A DNA stretch of 64,000 bases from Sulfuriferula nivalis (GTDB lineage Bacteria; Pseudomonadota; Gammaproteobacteria; Burkholderiales; Sulfuriferulaceae). Shown here one piece after another: positions 47,510 to 57,424 of the stretch. A program made the position numbers and the translations under genes. The notes beneath the pieces are model-generated. The model had not been told where the DNA came from, searched no databases, and saw only the letters and a program-made list of their open reading frames with translations. Location of the stretch: the NCBI RefSeq assembly GCF_009937995.1, contig NZ_AP021881.1, positions 1 to 64,000 of the forward strand, in the 5' to 3' direction. Position 1 is the first letter of the stretch. Each line of letters begins with the position of its first letter.

Positions 47510-48361
47510 TTAACTGATGGCGGTGCGGTAACAGTTTTTGCCATTATGTTTTGCCAAATACATCGCCGCATCAGCAATTTTAATGAGTTGCTCAGCTGTT
47601 TTTCCGTGCGTCGGGTAAATGGCGACACCAATACTTGCACTGACAGAGCAGCTTTTTCCATTAATAGTAAATGGCTGGCTGATGGCATCTATGATTTTCT
47701 TGGCGACTTGGTCTATGGCATCAGGTGTTTGGAGATTGCAAATGACCATTGCAAACTCATCACCGCCAATTCTCGCCACGGTGTCAGAGTCACGCACACA
47801 GCTCACGATGCGTCTGGCTGCTTCGCATAAGAGCGCGTCGCCAGCATTGTGCCCTAGGCTATCATTGATTAGTTTAAAGCCATCAAGATCAAGATAAAGC
47901 GTCGCGATGGAGCGCTCTTCCCGGCGCGCCCGTGCTATTGCCTGATTGAGCCGATCATAAAACAGAATGCGATTAGGCAGTCCGGTGAGGCTGTCGTGGT
48001 AAGCAAGATTGGTGATTTGTTCATTGCTTTTCTTCAAGCGAGTGAGCAAATTCCAGATGAATCGGGCTTGAAATCCCCCAACTACACTACTCATTCCTAA
48101 CAGCGCAGCGGCTTCTGAAGTGACGTTGTCATTACCGGTGAGATTGAATGCAAGGCAAGGACGACTAGCTTCAATTGCTTCGGTGATATTAGCAAAAATA
48201 TTAATATTTGCGCGCTTGGCAATTTGCAACGCAGGTGCCTGCTGGTTGGCATCAACAATACCGACTATCTCAACTAATGGGTCATCAATAAAGATTTCCA
48301 GCATCGCTGTTCCACCCAGTCCTGCACCGATAACGAGTATTCTTTGAGGTGTGATTTCCAT
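47510..48361 (-). CDS. Rossmann-type domain fused to a GGDEF diguanylate cyclase
   Basis: This 283-residue protein begins with a nucleotide-binding Rossmann-like fold (RILVIGAGLGGTAMLEIF, then VEIVGIVDAN) over residues 1-110. A short helix leads into a complete GGDEF domain from about residue 120 (YHDSLTGLPNR, LYLDLDGFKLIND, RIGGDEFAM). The active site is intact and RDSD lies five residues before GGDEF, fitting the inhibitory I-site. No membrane segment is seen. The likely role is c-di-GMP synthesis gated by a dinucleotide or CoA-type ligand (inference). Confidence 0.88.
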   Translation of the reverse strand: MEITPQRILVIGAGLGGTAMLEIFIDDPLVEIVGIVDANQQAPALQIAKRANINIFANITEAIEASRPCLAFNLTGNDNVTSEAAALLGMSSVVGGFQARFIWNLLTRLKKSNEQITNLAYHDSLTGLPNRILFYDRLNQAIARARREERSIATLYLDLDGFKLINDSLGHNAGDALLCEAARRIVSCVRDSDTVARIGGDEFAMVICNLQTPDAIDQVAKKIIDAISQPFTINGKSCSVSASIGVAIYPTHGKTAEQLIKIADAAMYLAKHNGKNCYRTAIS

Positions 48362-48660
48362 TAGTAAGCATCGGATAGTATTGAATTATCTGGATATTAT
48401 AACCAACAAATTGGAATATCCCTAGCTATGGACAGGTTATTGAGTTAGCATGATTTGACCTGAATTTTGCACTACTAGTAAACATTATTTCTTATGTTTA
48501 AATACTTGGATAGGCAGTTTCGATGCGGCTGCTGTTGCAGGATAGGATTTATGGGTATTGTGTACCAAGGTCAGGTTAATACTAAAAGTGGAAAATACAG
48601 CAGGGGTGAGTAATTTACACTGCATATTCATATTTACCCTTTTAGTCAGGAGTAAAGCTA
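48362..48660. other. Divergent intergenic region
   Basis: About 300 bp between the divergent GGDEF gene and the PhnD-like lipoprotein gene. Promoters for both sides are expected. No gene or clear structure was seen. CAGGAG precedes the 48661 ATG. Confidence 0.5.
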
Positions 48661-49557
48661 ATGAGATACTGGGGATTATTGATTTTAGTGCTGTTATTGG
48701 CGGGCTGCGGTAAAACGCATAAGGCAGTTTATGAGCCTAGTTTTAGCACTAAAGCTCCAACAAATATCAAAGCATATGTAGTCGGTATACACCCTTTGCA
48801 CAACCCTCGGCGTTTGATGGAGATGTATGGACCGATACTGGAGTATATCAACGCTACTATGCCTAACGTACATTTCAGAATCGAAGCTTCGCGGAATTAT
48901 GAGGACTTTGAAAAAAAGCTCTACAGTGGACACTTTGATTTTGCGATGCCTAATCCCTATCAAACGGTCTTATCCCTCAAACATGGATACCATGTATTTG
49001 GTAAAATGGGTGACGATAATAATTTTCGTGGTGTCATACTTGTACGTAAAGACAGTGGCATACGTACGATGAACGACCTTAAAGGTGGAAAGGTTGCATA
49101 TCCATCACCTACGGCGTTGGCGGGGAGTATGATGCCCCAGTATTACTTGCATACTCACGGTATAGATGTAAACCATGACATCGAAAACGTTTACGTTGGT
49201 TCGCAAGAGTCAGCCATTATGAATGTATATCGAGGTCATGCAGCTGCTGGAGGTACCTGGATGGTGCCATGGTTGGAATATAGTGCCGAGCATGCTAATC
49301 AGGCCAGTCAGCTTGAAGTAAAATGGCAGACTGGGTCTTTGCCCAACAATGCTTGGGTAGTGCGTCAGGATGTGCCGGCGGCGTTGACCAGTCAATTTGC
49401 AACTGCATTGTTTGGATTAAATAATAGTGTGCAGGGTAGAAAAATGCTTGCGCGGATACCCATCTCTAATTTCGAACCTGCCACCAATGCAACTTATGCT
49501 CCCGTGCGTAATTTTCTTGTTGTGTTTTCCAATAGCGTACGCCAAGTTGAACAATGA
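48661..49557 (+). CDS. Periplasmic phosphonate-type (PhnD-like) binding lipoprotein
   Basis: This 298-residue protein has a lipoprotein signal (LLILVLLLAGC, Cys at residue 16) and a two-lobed binding-protein fold: YVVGIHPLHNPRRLMEMYGP, DFAMPNPYQTVLS, GVILVRKDSGIRTMNDL, VYVGSQESAIMNVYRG. No ABC permease or ATPase follows. Instead its stop overlaps the start of a membrane PAS/GGDEF/EAL protein (ATGA), so it probably serves as a ligand sensor for that protein rather than for import. Confidence 0.87.
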   Translation: MRYWGLLILVLLLAGCGKTHKAVYEPSFSTKAPTNIKAYVVGIHPLHNPRRLMEMYGPILEYINATMPNVHFRIEASRNYEDFEKKLYSGHFDFAMPNPYQTVLSLKHGYHVFGKMGDDNNFRGVILVRKDSGIRTMNDLKGGKVAYPSPTALAGSMMPQYYLHTHGIDVNHDIENVYVGSQESAIMNVYRGHAAAGGTWMVPWLEYSAEHANQASQLEVKWQTGSLPNNAWVVRQDVPAALTSQFATALFGLNNSVQGRKMLARIPISNFEPATNATYAPVRNFLVVFSNSVRQVEQ

Positions 49558-52500
49558 ATACCCCACCCTTCGTTCGCTGGATACCTGAAGCGATTCACGC
49601 TTATTGGCAACAGTCCATACGTCGACAGCTAATGCTGGGATTTAGCATTACTTCGCTGATTTTTATCCTTGTTGCCGGATATATTCAGCATGGTCTGCAA
49701 CGCGATGCACTGTATAAAGAGGAGATGTCAAGTGCCACAGCGTTGGCCCGTGCGCTGGCCAGAAGCAGTTCTTCCTGGGTATTGGCGCGCGATCTGGCGG
49801 GACTGCAAGAGGTCGTGGGGGACGTGTCTGGTACGCCTGATTTGAAACGTGCCTTTATTCTGACGCGCGAAGGTCAGGTGCTCGCCTCTACACAAATCAA
49901 CGAAATTAATCTGTATGTAAACGATACCATCAGCCTTGCTTTGTTGAAATCTCATCCACAAATGCAGGTGTTGGTAGATCGGCCCAATATGCTCGACGTT
50001 GCAGTGCCAGTGATGGTAAGTAACCATCATATCGGATGGGTGCGGGTCGAGCTAACACGTGAATCCGAGAATAAGGCATTAAGTCACTTAACTCAGGTGT
50101 GGCTGAGTTTTGCGCTGATGGCGGTGCTGCTGGTTATATTCGTCGCGTGGATGCTGACACGTGGTTTGTTAAGGGAGTTAAATCACCTCATGGCCGTTAC
50201 CAGCGAAGTGAGTCGCGGCGATAAGGAAGCGCGTGCCAGTATTTTAAATGAGAACGAAGTGGGTGTGCTGGCACGTGATTTTAATCACATGTTGGATACA
50301 ATCGCACATGAAAAGGCATTGTTACGGGGCGTTATCGATGCGACGCCGGATCTGATTTTCTTCAAAGATATAAATGGTGTTTATCTTGGTTGTAATAAAG
50401 CCTTCGAGCTATTTGCGGGGCGACCAGAAAATCAGTTAATTGGTCAGACTGATTTTGATTTTTTTGATCATGAGACGGCGGAATTTTTCCACGATAAAGA
50501 TCAGCTTATGATGAAAAGTGGACATGCTGTCAGAAATGAAGAGTGGGTGACGTATTCGGACGGGCATAAGGTATTACTGGAAACGCTGAAAATCGCTTAT
50601 CGTGGTACAGATGGTAAGGTGCTGGGGCTGGTTGGAACCAGCCGCGACATCACTGAACGCAAGGAAAATGAAATAAAAATTCAGCGGTTGTCCCGGTTCT
50701 ATGCTGCTTTGAGTCAAGGTAATCAGGCTATTGTGCACTGTGCTAATAAAGATGAGTTGTTTTTGCAAATTTGCCAGGTGGCTGTGCAATTTGCCGGGCT
50801 GAGACTGGCATGGATCGGCCTTGTTGACCATGATAGCCAGATGGTTCATCCAGTAGCCAGTTTTGGTATTGGTGCGAATGAGTATCTGAATGAAATTAAG
50901 GTCTCCATCGACGCAGATAGTCCACTAGGACAAGGTCCGACGGGGATAGCCATACGCGAAAAGCAGGCCTATTGGTGTCAGGACTTTCAGCATGATCCAG
51001 CTACTGCGAGTTGGCACGAGCGCGGAGCGCATCTGGGGATTAATGCTTCAGCCTCATTACCTTTGACCCAGGATGGCAAAGTTATTGGCGCCTTTACCAT
51101 ATATGCCAGTGAACTAAATGCTTTTGATGAGGATGTGCGCAGGTTGCTGGTTGAAATGACGGGTGATATTTCTTATGCACTAGATAATTTAGCACGTGAA
51201 GCCGATCGCCAACAGGCAAACGAAGCACTGAAAAATAACGAGCAGTTATTGAAATCCAGCCTGGAAATCTTACCTGTAGGCGTCTGGATTATGAACGAAA
51301 AAGGCGAAATCATATTTGGGAATCCTGAGGGGCAAAAGATCTGGGCAGGAGCGCATTATGTGGGTATAGAACAGTTCGGGGTATATAAAGGCTGGTGGGT
51401 ATCCAGCGGCAAGCTGATAGAAGCGCATGAGTGGGGAGCAGCTCGTGCCATAGAAAAAGGTGAAACATCTATTGAAGATGAGGTTGAAATAGAATGCTTC
51501 GATAGCACGCACAAATTCATCCTCAATTCTGCATTGCCGATGACAGATAGCGACGGGCGCAGAACGGGTGCCATTGTTGTTAATCAGGACATTACTGCAC
51601 GTAAGGCAGCCGAAGAGCGCATCCAATGGCTGGCACATTTCGATGTGCTGACTGGGTTGCCAAATAGGGCGTTATTCACTGAACGCATTGATTATGCTAT
51701 TAGCGTGGCGCAGCGCGCAGAAACTCAGCTGGCAGTGCTATTTCTGGATCTGGATCACTTTAAGAATATTAATGATACCTTAGGGCACCTCATTGGCGAT
51801 GAGTTGCTGATTGAGATGGCAAAACGCCTGCAATCTGTGGTTCGCGATCAAGATACGGTCTCGCGTCAGGGGGGTGATGAATTCATACTGTTGCTGCCGG
51901 ATGTGAATGTGAATGGCGCGGCTCATGTAGCGGAGAAACTGCTGTCGGCAGTTGCTCAAGTTTGTCAGATTGAAAACCATGAACTGGTTGTGACGGCCTC
52001 TATCGGTATCGCCATCTACCCTAATGATGGTGAAAGTTTTGCGGCACTTTCGCAGAGCGCCGATGTTGCCATGTACCGTGCCAAGCAGGAAGGACGTAAT
52101 GGTTACAGTTTTTATACGCCAGAAATGCAGGCACGCTCGGTTCGTAATCTGCAACTGGAAAATGAGCTGCGGCGAGCCTTAGAACGCAAGCAATTACAGG
52201 TTTATTACCAGCCTCAGGTTGCGTTGGAGGATGGTCGTATACTCGGCGCAGAAGCGCTCCTGCGTTGGCAGCATCCTGAGTTTGGGGCGGTTTCACCCGC
52301 TGAGTTTATTCCCATAGCAGAAAATAGCGGTTTGATACTCTCTATTGGTGAATGGGTGCTGCGTACTGCGATGAGCCAGTTGAAGATATGGATGGATGCT
52401 GGTTTGCCTCCTATGGTCGTTGCGGTTAATCTTTCTGCCATACAGTTCCGCCATCACAATTTACCCGACCTGGTAACGCAGATGCTTGATGAAATTCAGG

Positions 52501-52931
52501 TGCCAGCACAATATCTGGAACTGGAATTGACGGAAGGTGTTGCCATGGATGATCCAGAAGGCGCTATGGCGATAATGAATGATTTGCACGGTCGTGGTAT
52601 CCGTATGTCGATAGATGACTTCGGCACGGGTTATTCGTCACTGAGTTATCTGAAGCGTTTTAAGGTCTATAAGCTCAAAATAGACCAGTCTTTTGTGCGC
52701 AACATCGTTGAAGATTCGGAAGATAGAGCCATCGTCAGCGCTATTATCAGCCTGGCAAGCAGTCTGGGTATGCAGACGATTGCTGAAGGTGTGGAGACCG
52801 GTGGTCAGCTCGCATTTTTACAGGAACAAGGCTGTGATGAAATACAGGGTTATTATTTCAGCAAACCTTTGCCTGCCGAGCAATTTGAGTCATTCGTGCG
52901 CGAGGCGCAGGATAACAAACGCTCTTTCTAA
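49554..52931 (+). CDS. Membrane PAS-GAF-PAS-GGDEF-EAL signalling protein
   Basis: This 1125-residue c-di-GMP protein has a TM helix near residues 26-46, a periplasmic region to ~175, TM2 near 183-203, and a HAMP (VSRGDKEARASILNENEVG). Then come PAS (~260-370), GAF (~385-545) and PAS (~555-690). GGDEF (~700-855) has SRQGGDEFILLLPD and an RDQD I-site. EAL (~870-1115) has GAEALLRW, ELELTEG and DDFGTGYSSLSYLKRF. Both catalytic domains look complete, so either synthesis or breakdown is possible. It overlaps the PhnD-like lipoprotein gene by 4 bp, its probable periplasmic partner. Confidence 0.93.
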   Translation: MNTPPFVRWIPEAIHAYWQQSIRRQLMLGFSITSLIFILVAGYIQHGLQRDALYKEEMSSATALARALARSSSSWVLARDLAGLQEVVGDVSGTPDLKRAFILTREGQVLASTQINEINLYVNDTISLALLKSHPQMQVLVDRPNMLDVAVPVMVSNHHIGWVRVELTRESENKALSHLTQVWLSFALMAVLLVIFVAWMLTRGLLRELNHLMAVTSEVSRGDKEARASILNENEVGVLARDFNHMLDTIAHEKALLRGVIDATPDLIFFKDINGVYLGCNKAFELFAGRPENQLIGQTDFDFFDHETAEFFHDKDQLMMKSGHAVRNEEWVTYSDGHKVLLETLKIAYRGTDGKVLGLVGTSRDITERKENEIKIQRLSRFYAALSQGNQAIVHCANKDELFLQICQVAVQFAGLRLAWIGLVDHDSQMVHPVASFGIGANEYLNEIKVSIDADSPLGQGPTGIAIREKQAYWCQDFQHDPATASWHERGAHLGINASASLPLTQDGKVIGAFTIYASELNAFDEDVRRLLVEMTGDISYALDNLAREADRQQANEALKNNEQLLKSSLEILPVGVWIMNEKGEIIFGNPEGQKIWAGAHYVGIEQFGVYKGWWVSSGKLIEAHEWGAARAIEKGETSIEDEVEIECFDSTHKFILNSALPMTDSDGRRTGAIVVNQDITARKAAEERIQWLAHFDVLTGLPNRALFTERIDYAISVAQRAETQLAVLFLDLDHFKNINDTLGHLIGDELLIEMAKRLQSVVRDQDTVSRQGGDEFILLLPDVNVNGAAHVAEKLLSAVAQVCQIENHELVVTASIGIAIYPNDGESFAALSQSADVAMYRAKQEGRNGYSFYTPEMQARSVRNLQLENELRRALERKQLQVYYQPQVALEDGRILGAEALLRWQHPEFGAVSPAEFIPIAENSGLILSIGEWVLRTAMSQLKIWMDAGLPPMVVAVNLSAIQFRHHNLPDLVTQMLDEIQVPAQYLELELTEGVAMDDPEGAMAIMNDLHGRGIRMSIDDFGTGYSSLSYLKRFKVYKLKIDQSFVRNIVEDSEDRAIVSAIISLASSLGMQTIAEGVETGGQLAFLQEQGCDEIQGYYFSKPLPAEQFESFVREAQDNKRSF

Positions 52932-52934
52932 AAA

Positions 52935-53552
52935 TTATTTCTCGTTTTTCAATGCCAAGGTTGCTACTTGAACACGGTTTTTCATACCCAGTTTTTGCAT
53001 GATGTTGGAGAGATGGTTGCGTACGGTGTTTTCCGACAGGTTCAGGCGCGTACTAATAGTTTTGTTGGGCAGGCCTTGCGCGACCAGATCGACTATCTCA
53101 CGCTCACGGTTAGAGAGCTTGCTTAAGACATCCTGCAGCAATTCACCACGGGCAAGCTTTTGCATGATATGTGTGGGTAACATGCTGTTGCCTTGCGCTA
53201 CCGAGTGTATGGCATGGATGAGTTGTTCGGGTTCGGTGGTTTTGAGCAGGTAGCCTTCGACGCCGTGGTTGATGGCTTCGGCAATGTCATCGTCGGTGTG
53301 TGCACTGGTAAACATGATAACGCGGATGTTGGCACGTTTGAAGCTGTCAATTAAGTCCAGCCCATCACCGTCGGGCAGGCCGCGATCAAGCAGCGCGATA
53401 TCAGCACGGCCACCTGAACTAAGCCATTCGCGTACCGAAGCCAGATCAGCACATTGCTGGGTAATATGCATGCCTTCAGTATGCTCGAGCAGGCGCGCGG
53501 TGCCTAGTCGGGTGAGTGGATGGTCGTCGATGAGTATGATGCTGATAGTCAT
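52935..53552 (-). CDS. NarL/FixJ-family response regulator
   Basis: This 205-residue protein has an N-terminal receiver (IILIDDHPLTRLG, phospho-acceptor Asp in ALLDRGLPDGDG, Thr/Ser in IMFTSAHTDD, Lys in YLLKTTEPE). It has a C-terminal LuxR HTH (LSNREREIVDLVAQGLPNK, NLSENTVRNHLSNIMQKL). It converges with the EAL gene. No histidine kinase is adjacent, so its partner is elsewhere. It ends only 4 bp from the EAL gene stop. Confidence 0.92.
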   Translation of the reverse strand: MTISIILIDDHPLTRLGTARLLEHTEGMHITQQCADLASVREWLSSGGRADIALLDRGLPDGDGLDLIDSFKRANIRVIMFTSAHTDDDIAEAINHGVEGYLLKTTEPEQLIHAIHSVAQGNSMLPTHIMQKLARGELLQDVLSKLSNREREIVDLVAQGLPNKTISTRLNLSENTVRNHLSNIMQKLGMKNRVQVATLALKNEK

Positions 53553-53569
53553 GTTTTTTCTCGTGATAG

Positions 53570-54328
53570 TTATAACGGCAATTGGCGCGGCTTATGCGGC
53601 GCATGCTTGAATAATCTATCATACAACGGTCTGGGCAGGACGTGCAGTACTTTTGCGACGATAGCCATTTGCCAGGGTAGCGTAGCATAGGCACGGCGCT
53701 GGCGGATGACTCGGGCAATTTTGGCTGCGGCAACATCGGCCGTCATGATGAACGGCATGGCATAAGGATTGACTGCGGTCATGGGCGTGACGATATAGCC
53801 TGGACTAATGGTAGTCACGGATATGCCACTCGCTTGTAATTCAACCCGCAATGACTCCAGGTAGGTTATCAATGCTGACTTGGAAGCGGAGTAAGCGCTA
53901 CCTCCAGGCAATCCACGTATGCCTGCAACGCTGGCAATGCCGACCAGGCTGCCATGGCCTTGATTGCGCATGGCGGTAATAAATGGCTGAAATGTGGTGA
54001 CAGTACCCAGTACGTTGGTGTTCATGACGGCCTGAAATACCGCAAGGTCGTCACTGTGTTCGGTGAGTGTGCCGACGCTAATACCTGCGGCGGCAATGAC
54101 GATGTCTGGCACGCCAAAACGTGAGATAAAGTCATCAGCGGCGGCTTGCATGGCTGCCCTGTCGCATACGTCTAATGGGTAAGTTATTGCACTGGGGAAT
54201 TGGTTAGATAAGGTGAGTAGAGCATCTGCGCGTCGTGCTACCAGACCTAATGTTGCGCCGAGCGCTGCATAATGGTGGGCAAGTGCGGCACCCAGGCCGC
54301 TACTTGCACCGGTGATGAATACGCGCAT
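53570..54328 (-). CDS. Short-chain dehydrogenase/reductase
   Basis: This 252-residue SDR has NAD(P)-binding TGASSGLGAALAHHYA at the start, an NNAG-like ViAAAGIS, catalytic Ser in GIASVAGIRG, and YSASKSA (Tyr-x-x-x-Lys). The substrate is unknown. Its start overlaps the dsbA stop region by 1 bp, indicating a common transcript. Confidence 0.9.
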   Translation of the reverse strand: MRVFITGASSGLGAALAHHYAALGATLGLVARRADALLTLSNQFPSAITYPLDVCDRAAMQAAADDFISRFGVPDIVIAAAGISVGTLTEHSDDLAVFQAVMNTNVLGTVTTFQPFITAMRNQGHGSLVGIASVAGIRGLPGGSAYSASKSALITYLESLRVELQASGISVTTISPGYIVTPMTAVNPYAMPFIMTADVAAAKIARVIRQRRAYATLPWQMAIVAKVLHVLPRPLYDRLFKHAPHKPRQLPL

Positions 54329-54978
54329 TACTTTTTGCTGGATTTGCTATGCTCTTTACGGGCTTTAACGATAAGTTCGTTAATCGTGCTGAACAAAGCG
54401 GCTTCACTACCCGTCATGGATTCGGAAGTGACATATTTGCCATCAATCACAAATGATGGCACGCCAGTGATTTGCGCATCGCGGATAAGCTGATTGGCGC
54501 GCAATACTTTGCTTTGTACGCTGAATGATTGGTAAGCGTTGATAAAGGCTTGTTTGTTCATCCCCACCTTGCCTGCCCAGTCGTATAAATCACTGTCTTT
54601 TTCTATGATCATGTTATCCATGTGGATGGCATTGAACAGTGCGTCATGATATTTATTGACGACGCCCATCGCTTCCATAGCGTAATAAGCTTTTGCCAGC
54701 GGTACCCAGCTATCGCGCAAGACGGCTGGAATGCGGCGGAAGCTGGTGTCTTTAGGCATGGTTTTCAGCCATTTATTCAGACCAGGCTCCAGGTGAAAAC
54801 AATGCGGGCAGCTATACCAGAAGAATTCAGCAACTTCGACTTTTTTGTCGCTGTCAGTGCCCATAGGGGCGCTCAACACCTGGTAATCTTTACCTTCAAC
54901 AGCAGCTGCATGGCTGGATAACGGCATGAAGGCTGCGAAAGTGAGAAGGCTGGCGCTAATGATTTTACGTAACAACAT
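54328..54978 (-). CDS. dsbA: Thiol:disulfide interchange protein DsbA
   Basis: This periplasmic oxidant introduces disulfides into exported proteins. The 216-residue protein has a signal peptide (MLLRKIISASLLTFAAFMPL, mature after SHAAA), thioredoxin-fold active site FFWYSCPHCFH and cis-Pro segment TGVPSFVIDGKY. It lies between the SPOR protein gene and the SDR gene, all on the minus strand. Confidence 0.95.
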   Translation of the reverse strand: MLLRKIISASLLTFAAFMPLSSHAAAVEGKDYQVLSAPMGTDSDKKVEVAEFFWYSCPHCFHLEPGLNKWLKTMPKDTSFRRIPAVLRDSWVPLAKAYYAMEAMGVVNKYHDALFNAIHMDNMIIEKDSDLYDWAGKVGMNKQAFINAYQSFSVQSKVLRANQLIRDAQITGVPSFVIDGKYVTSESMTGSEAALFSTINELIVKARKEHSKSSKK

Positions 54979-54989
54979 ATCAACTCCGT

Positions 54990-55598
54990 TTAGTTAGTCT
55001 TAGTCCCAGCTTTTGCAGGGATCTTGATGAGACTGGCAGTTATTTTGTTTTGTTCCAGCGCATCGTGGGTTTTATTCGCTTCATCAAGTTTGTAAGGGCC
55101 TAAGCGAACGCGATGCCAAGTCCCTTTGTCAGGGATTTCAGTGGCTTGTATGGAAGCTTCAAAACCCATGAGCGCCAGGCGTGCTTTAAGATTGTCGGCA
55201 TCTTCAGGGTTAGGAAATGCACCTGCCTGGACGAAATATAGCGTATCAGGGGCGACAGTTTTAGCTGTGTCTGCATTGGGTGCAGGATTATCTTTGCCAG
55301 GCAATATTTTATAAAAATCAAATTCTGGCTTGTCCGGCGTATTCGTGGCTTTGGCGAGCGGGTCAATAACGGTGCCCGTGGCCTTTTTATCATGTGCTTG
55401 TTCATCAACGGCTTTGGCTGCAGTCGCTTTTTCACGCGCATCAAATGGGTTGCTGCGCCCTACCCAGTATGCGACGGCGACAGCAGCAATCAAGCCTACT
55501 GCCAGGCCTATCAGTATTCCAGACCAGACTGATGAGCCGCCTGATCGGCGGTCGCTGGATTTGCGTTCGTTAGTGCGGGATTTGTAATCGCGTGCCAT
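54990..55598 (-). CDS. SPOR-domain cell-division-type protein
   Basis: This 202-residue protein has a basic cytoplasmic start, one TM helix (SGILIGLAVGLIAAVAVAYW), a low-complexity linker, and a C-terminal SPOR domain (YFVQAGAFPNPEDADNLKARL... WHRVRLGPYK) that binds denuded peptidoglycan at the septum. FtsN-like in layout. It follows argS on the same strand with a 9-bp gap. Confidence 0.92.
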   Translation of the reverse strand: MARDYKSRTNERKSSDRRSGGSSVWSGILIGLAVGLIAAVAVAYWVGRSNPFDAREKATAAKAVDEQAHDKKATGTVIDPLAKATNTPDKPEFDFYKILPGKDNPAPNADTAKTVAPDTLYFVQAGAFPNPEDADNLKARLALMGFEASIQATEIPDKGTWHRVRLGPYKLDEANKTHDALEQNKITASLIKIPAKAGTKTN

Positions 55599-55606
55599 GT
55601 TGTCTC

Positions 55607-57349
55607 CTACATTTGTGTCGGGCTGGTTACGCCCAACAATGCTAAACCACGTTGCAATACAAAGCGTGTTGCCGTAATCAATGCCATACGGGCGTGACGC
55701 AGTGCTTCATCCTCAACCAGGAATTGCTCTGCATTGTAGTAACCATGCAACGCAGCGGCGATATCTTTGAGGGCGTAAGCGATAGCATGCGGCGCGAGGT
55801 CGCGTGCAGCCATTTCCAGTACCGCAGGGTAAGACGCCAATTGCTGCATGAGCTCAAGCTCGGAGCGCGTGGTGAGTACGCTGCAGTCTATATTTGCCAG
55901 TGCGTTGGCATCACCGCCCCACTGTGTTAGCACGCTGCAGATACGCGCATGGGCATACTGGATGTAATACACAGGATTATCGCTGGTCTGGGATTTAGCC
56001 AAGTCCAGATCGAAATCAAGATGCTGATCGGATTTGCGCAATACATAGAAGAAACGCGCCGCATCATTGCCGACTTCCTTGCGCAATTCACGCAAGGTGA
56101 CAAATTCGCCAGAGCGCGTCGACATCGACGCTTTTTTGCCGTCACGATAAAGGATGGCGAATTGCACCAGCGCGACAACTAGCTTGTCCGGATCCAGATT
56201 CAGTGCTTGTAGTGCGCCTTTTACCCGAGGAATGTAGCCGTGGTGGTCTGCGCCCCACACGTCTATCATGATGTCGAAGCCGCGTTCCAGTTTGTTGATA
56301 TGGTAAGCAATATCCGACGCGAAATAAGTGTACTGGCCATTATCACGCAACACGACACGGTCTTTTTCATCGCCAAAATGAGTGGAGCGGAACCATTTCG
56401 CACCGTCTTGTTCGTAAATATGACCATTCGCTTCGAGCTGGGCAACGATACGCTGTACCACACCTGAGTCATACAATGACTGTTCAGAAAACCATTCGTC
56501 GAACTCTACGCCAAATTCTTGCAAATCATTGCGACCGTCACCGAGTTGCTCAGTCAGCACTAAATCATGCACATAGTGATAATCCGCACCCAGCAGCGCT
56601 TTGGCGTTAATGATCAGACCGTCGAGGTGTGCATCAGGTAGCGTTTCGATGTCAGGTACTTTCGCAAACACATCGGCAGCAGGGCGCAGGTAGCGCGTGC
56701 CATGCTGGTCGAACATGATGCGTGCCATATCATTGACGTAATCGCCCTTGTAGGCGTTAACCGGGAAAGTGACATTTTCACCGCACAGGGTCAAATAGCG
56801 TATCCAGGTAGAAATGGTCAGGATATCCATTTGCCGCCCGGCATCGTTTACATAATATTCGCGTTCTACAGTGTAACCTGCTGCTGCCAGTACATTGGCC
56901 AGGCTGGCGCCATAGGCTGCGCCACGGCCGTGACCAACGTGCAATGGACCAGTGGGATTGGCAGAGACGAATTCAACTTGCACTTTTTTCCCTGCGCCCA
57001 TTTGGCTATTGCCAAAATTCGCGCCCAGGCTGAGTGCATACGGCACAATTTGCTGATGTGCTGCGGGATGTAGATAGACGTTGATAAAGCCCGCGCCAGC
57101 AATTTCGGTCTTGGCAACCATTGCCGAGGCTGGCAATGCCGCATGTATCAGCGTGGCTAGTTCGCGTGGGTTACGGCGCAAGGTTTTAGCGAGTTTCATG
57201 GCGATGCTGCAGGCATAATCACCATGCGCTGCATCACGTGGGCGTTCCATTTCTACACTGACATCAGTCGGCTCAGGACAAACTTGTTGTACCGCTGCGG
57301 TAAACAATTCGACTAGGTGGGATTTAATCTCTATGTAAGGACTCAACAT
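55607..57349 (-). CDS. argS: Arginyl-tRNA synthetase
   Basis: A class I synthetase of 580 residues starting at ATG 57349 (MLSPYIEIKSHL). The upstream in-frame start at 57391 adds 14 unlikely residues. It has the Add-1 N-domain, HIGH-like PLHVGHGRGAAYG, KMSK-like KKASMSTRSG, and a DALR C-domain ending RGLALLGV. It heads the argS-SPOR-dsbA-SDR group. Confidence 0.97.
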   Translation of the reverse strand: MLSPYIEIKSHLVELFTAAVQQVCPEPTDVSVEMERPRDAAHGDYACSIAMKLAKTLRRNPRELATLIHAALPASAMVAKTEIAGAGFINVYLHPAAHQQIVPYALSLGANFGNSQMGAGKKVQVEFVSANPTGPLHVGHGRGAAYGASLANVLAAAGYTVEREYYVNDAGRQMDILTISTWIRYLTLCGENVTFPVNAYKGDYVNDMARIMFDQHGTRYLRPAADVFAKVPDIETLPDAHLDGLIINAKALLGADYHYVHDLVLTEQLGDGRNDLQEFGVEFDEWFSEQSLYDSGVVQRIVAQLEANGHIYEQDGAKWFRSTHFGDEKDRVVLRDNGQYTYFASDIAYHINKLERGFDIMIDVWGADHHGYIPRVKGALQALNLDPDKLVVALVQFAILYRDGKKASMSTRSGEFVTLRELRKEVGNDAARFFYVLRKSDQHLDFDLDLAKSQTSDNPVYYIQYAHARICSVLTQWGGDANALANIDCSVLTTRSELELMQQLASYPAVLEMAARDLAPHAIAYALKDIAAALHGYYNAEQFLVEDEALRHARMALITATRFVLQRGLALLGVTSPTQM

Positions 57350-57424
57350 GACGCAACCAATTGAAAAAGATGCGCTATTATAGCCGTGCATGGCGTAGTT
57401 ACCAATGATAAGGAGAAATCTAAC

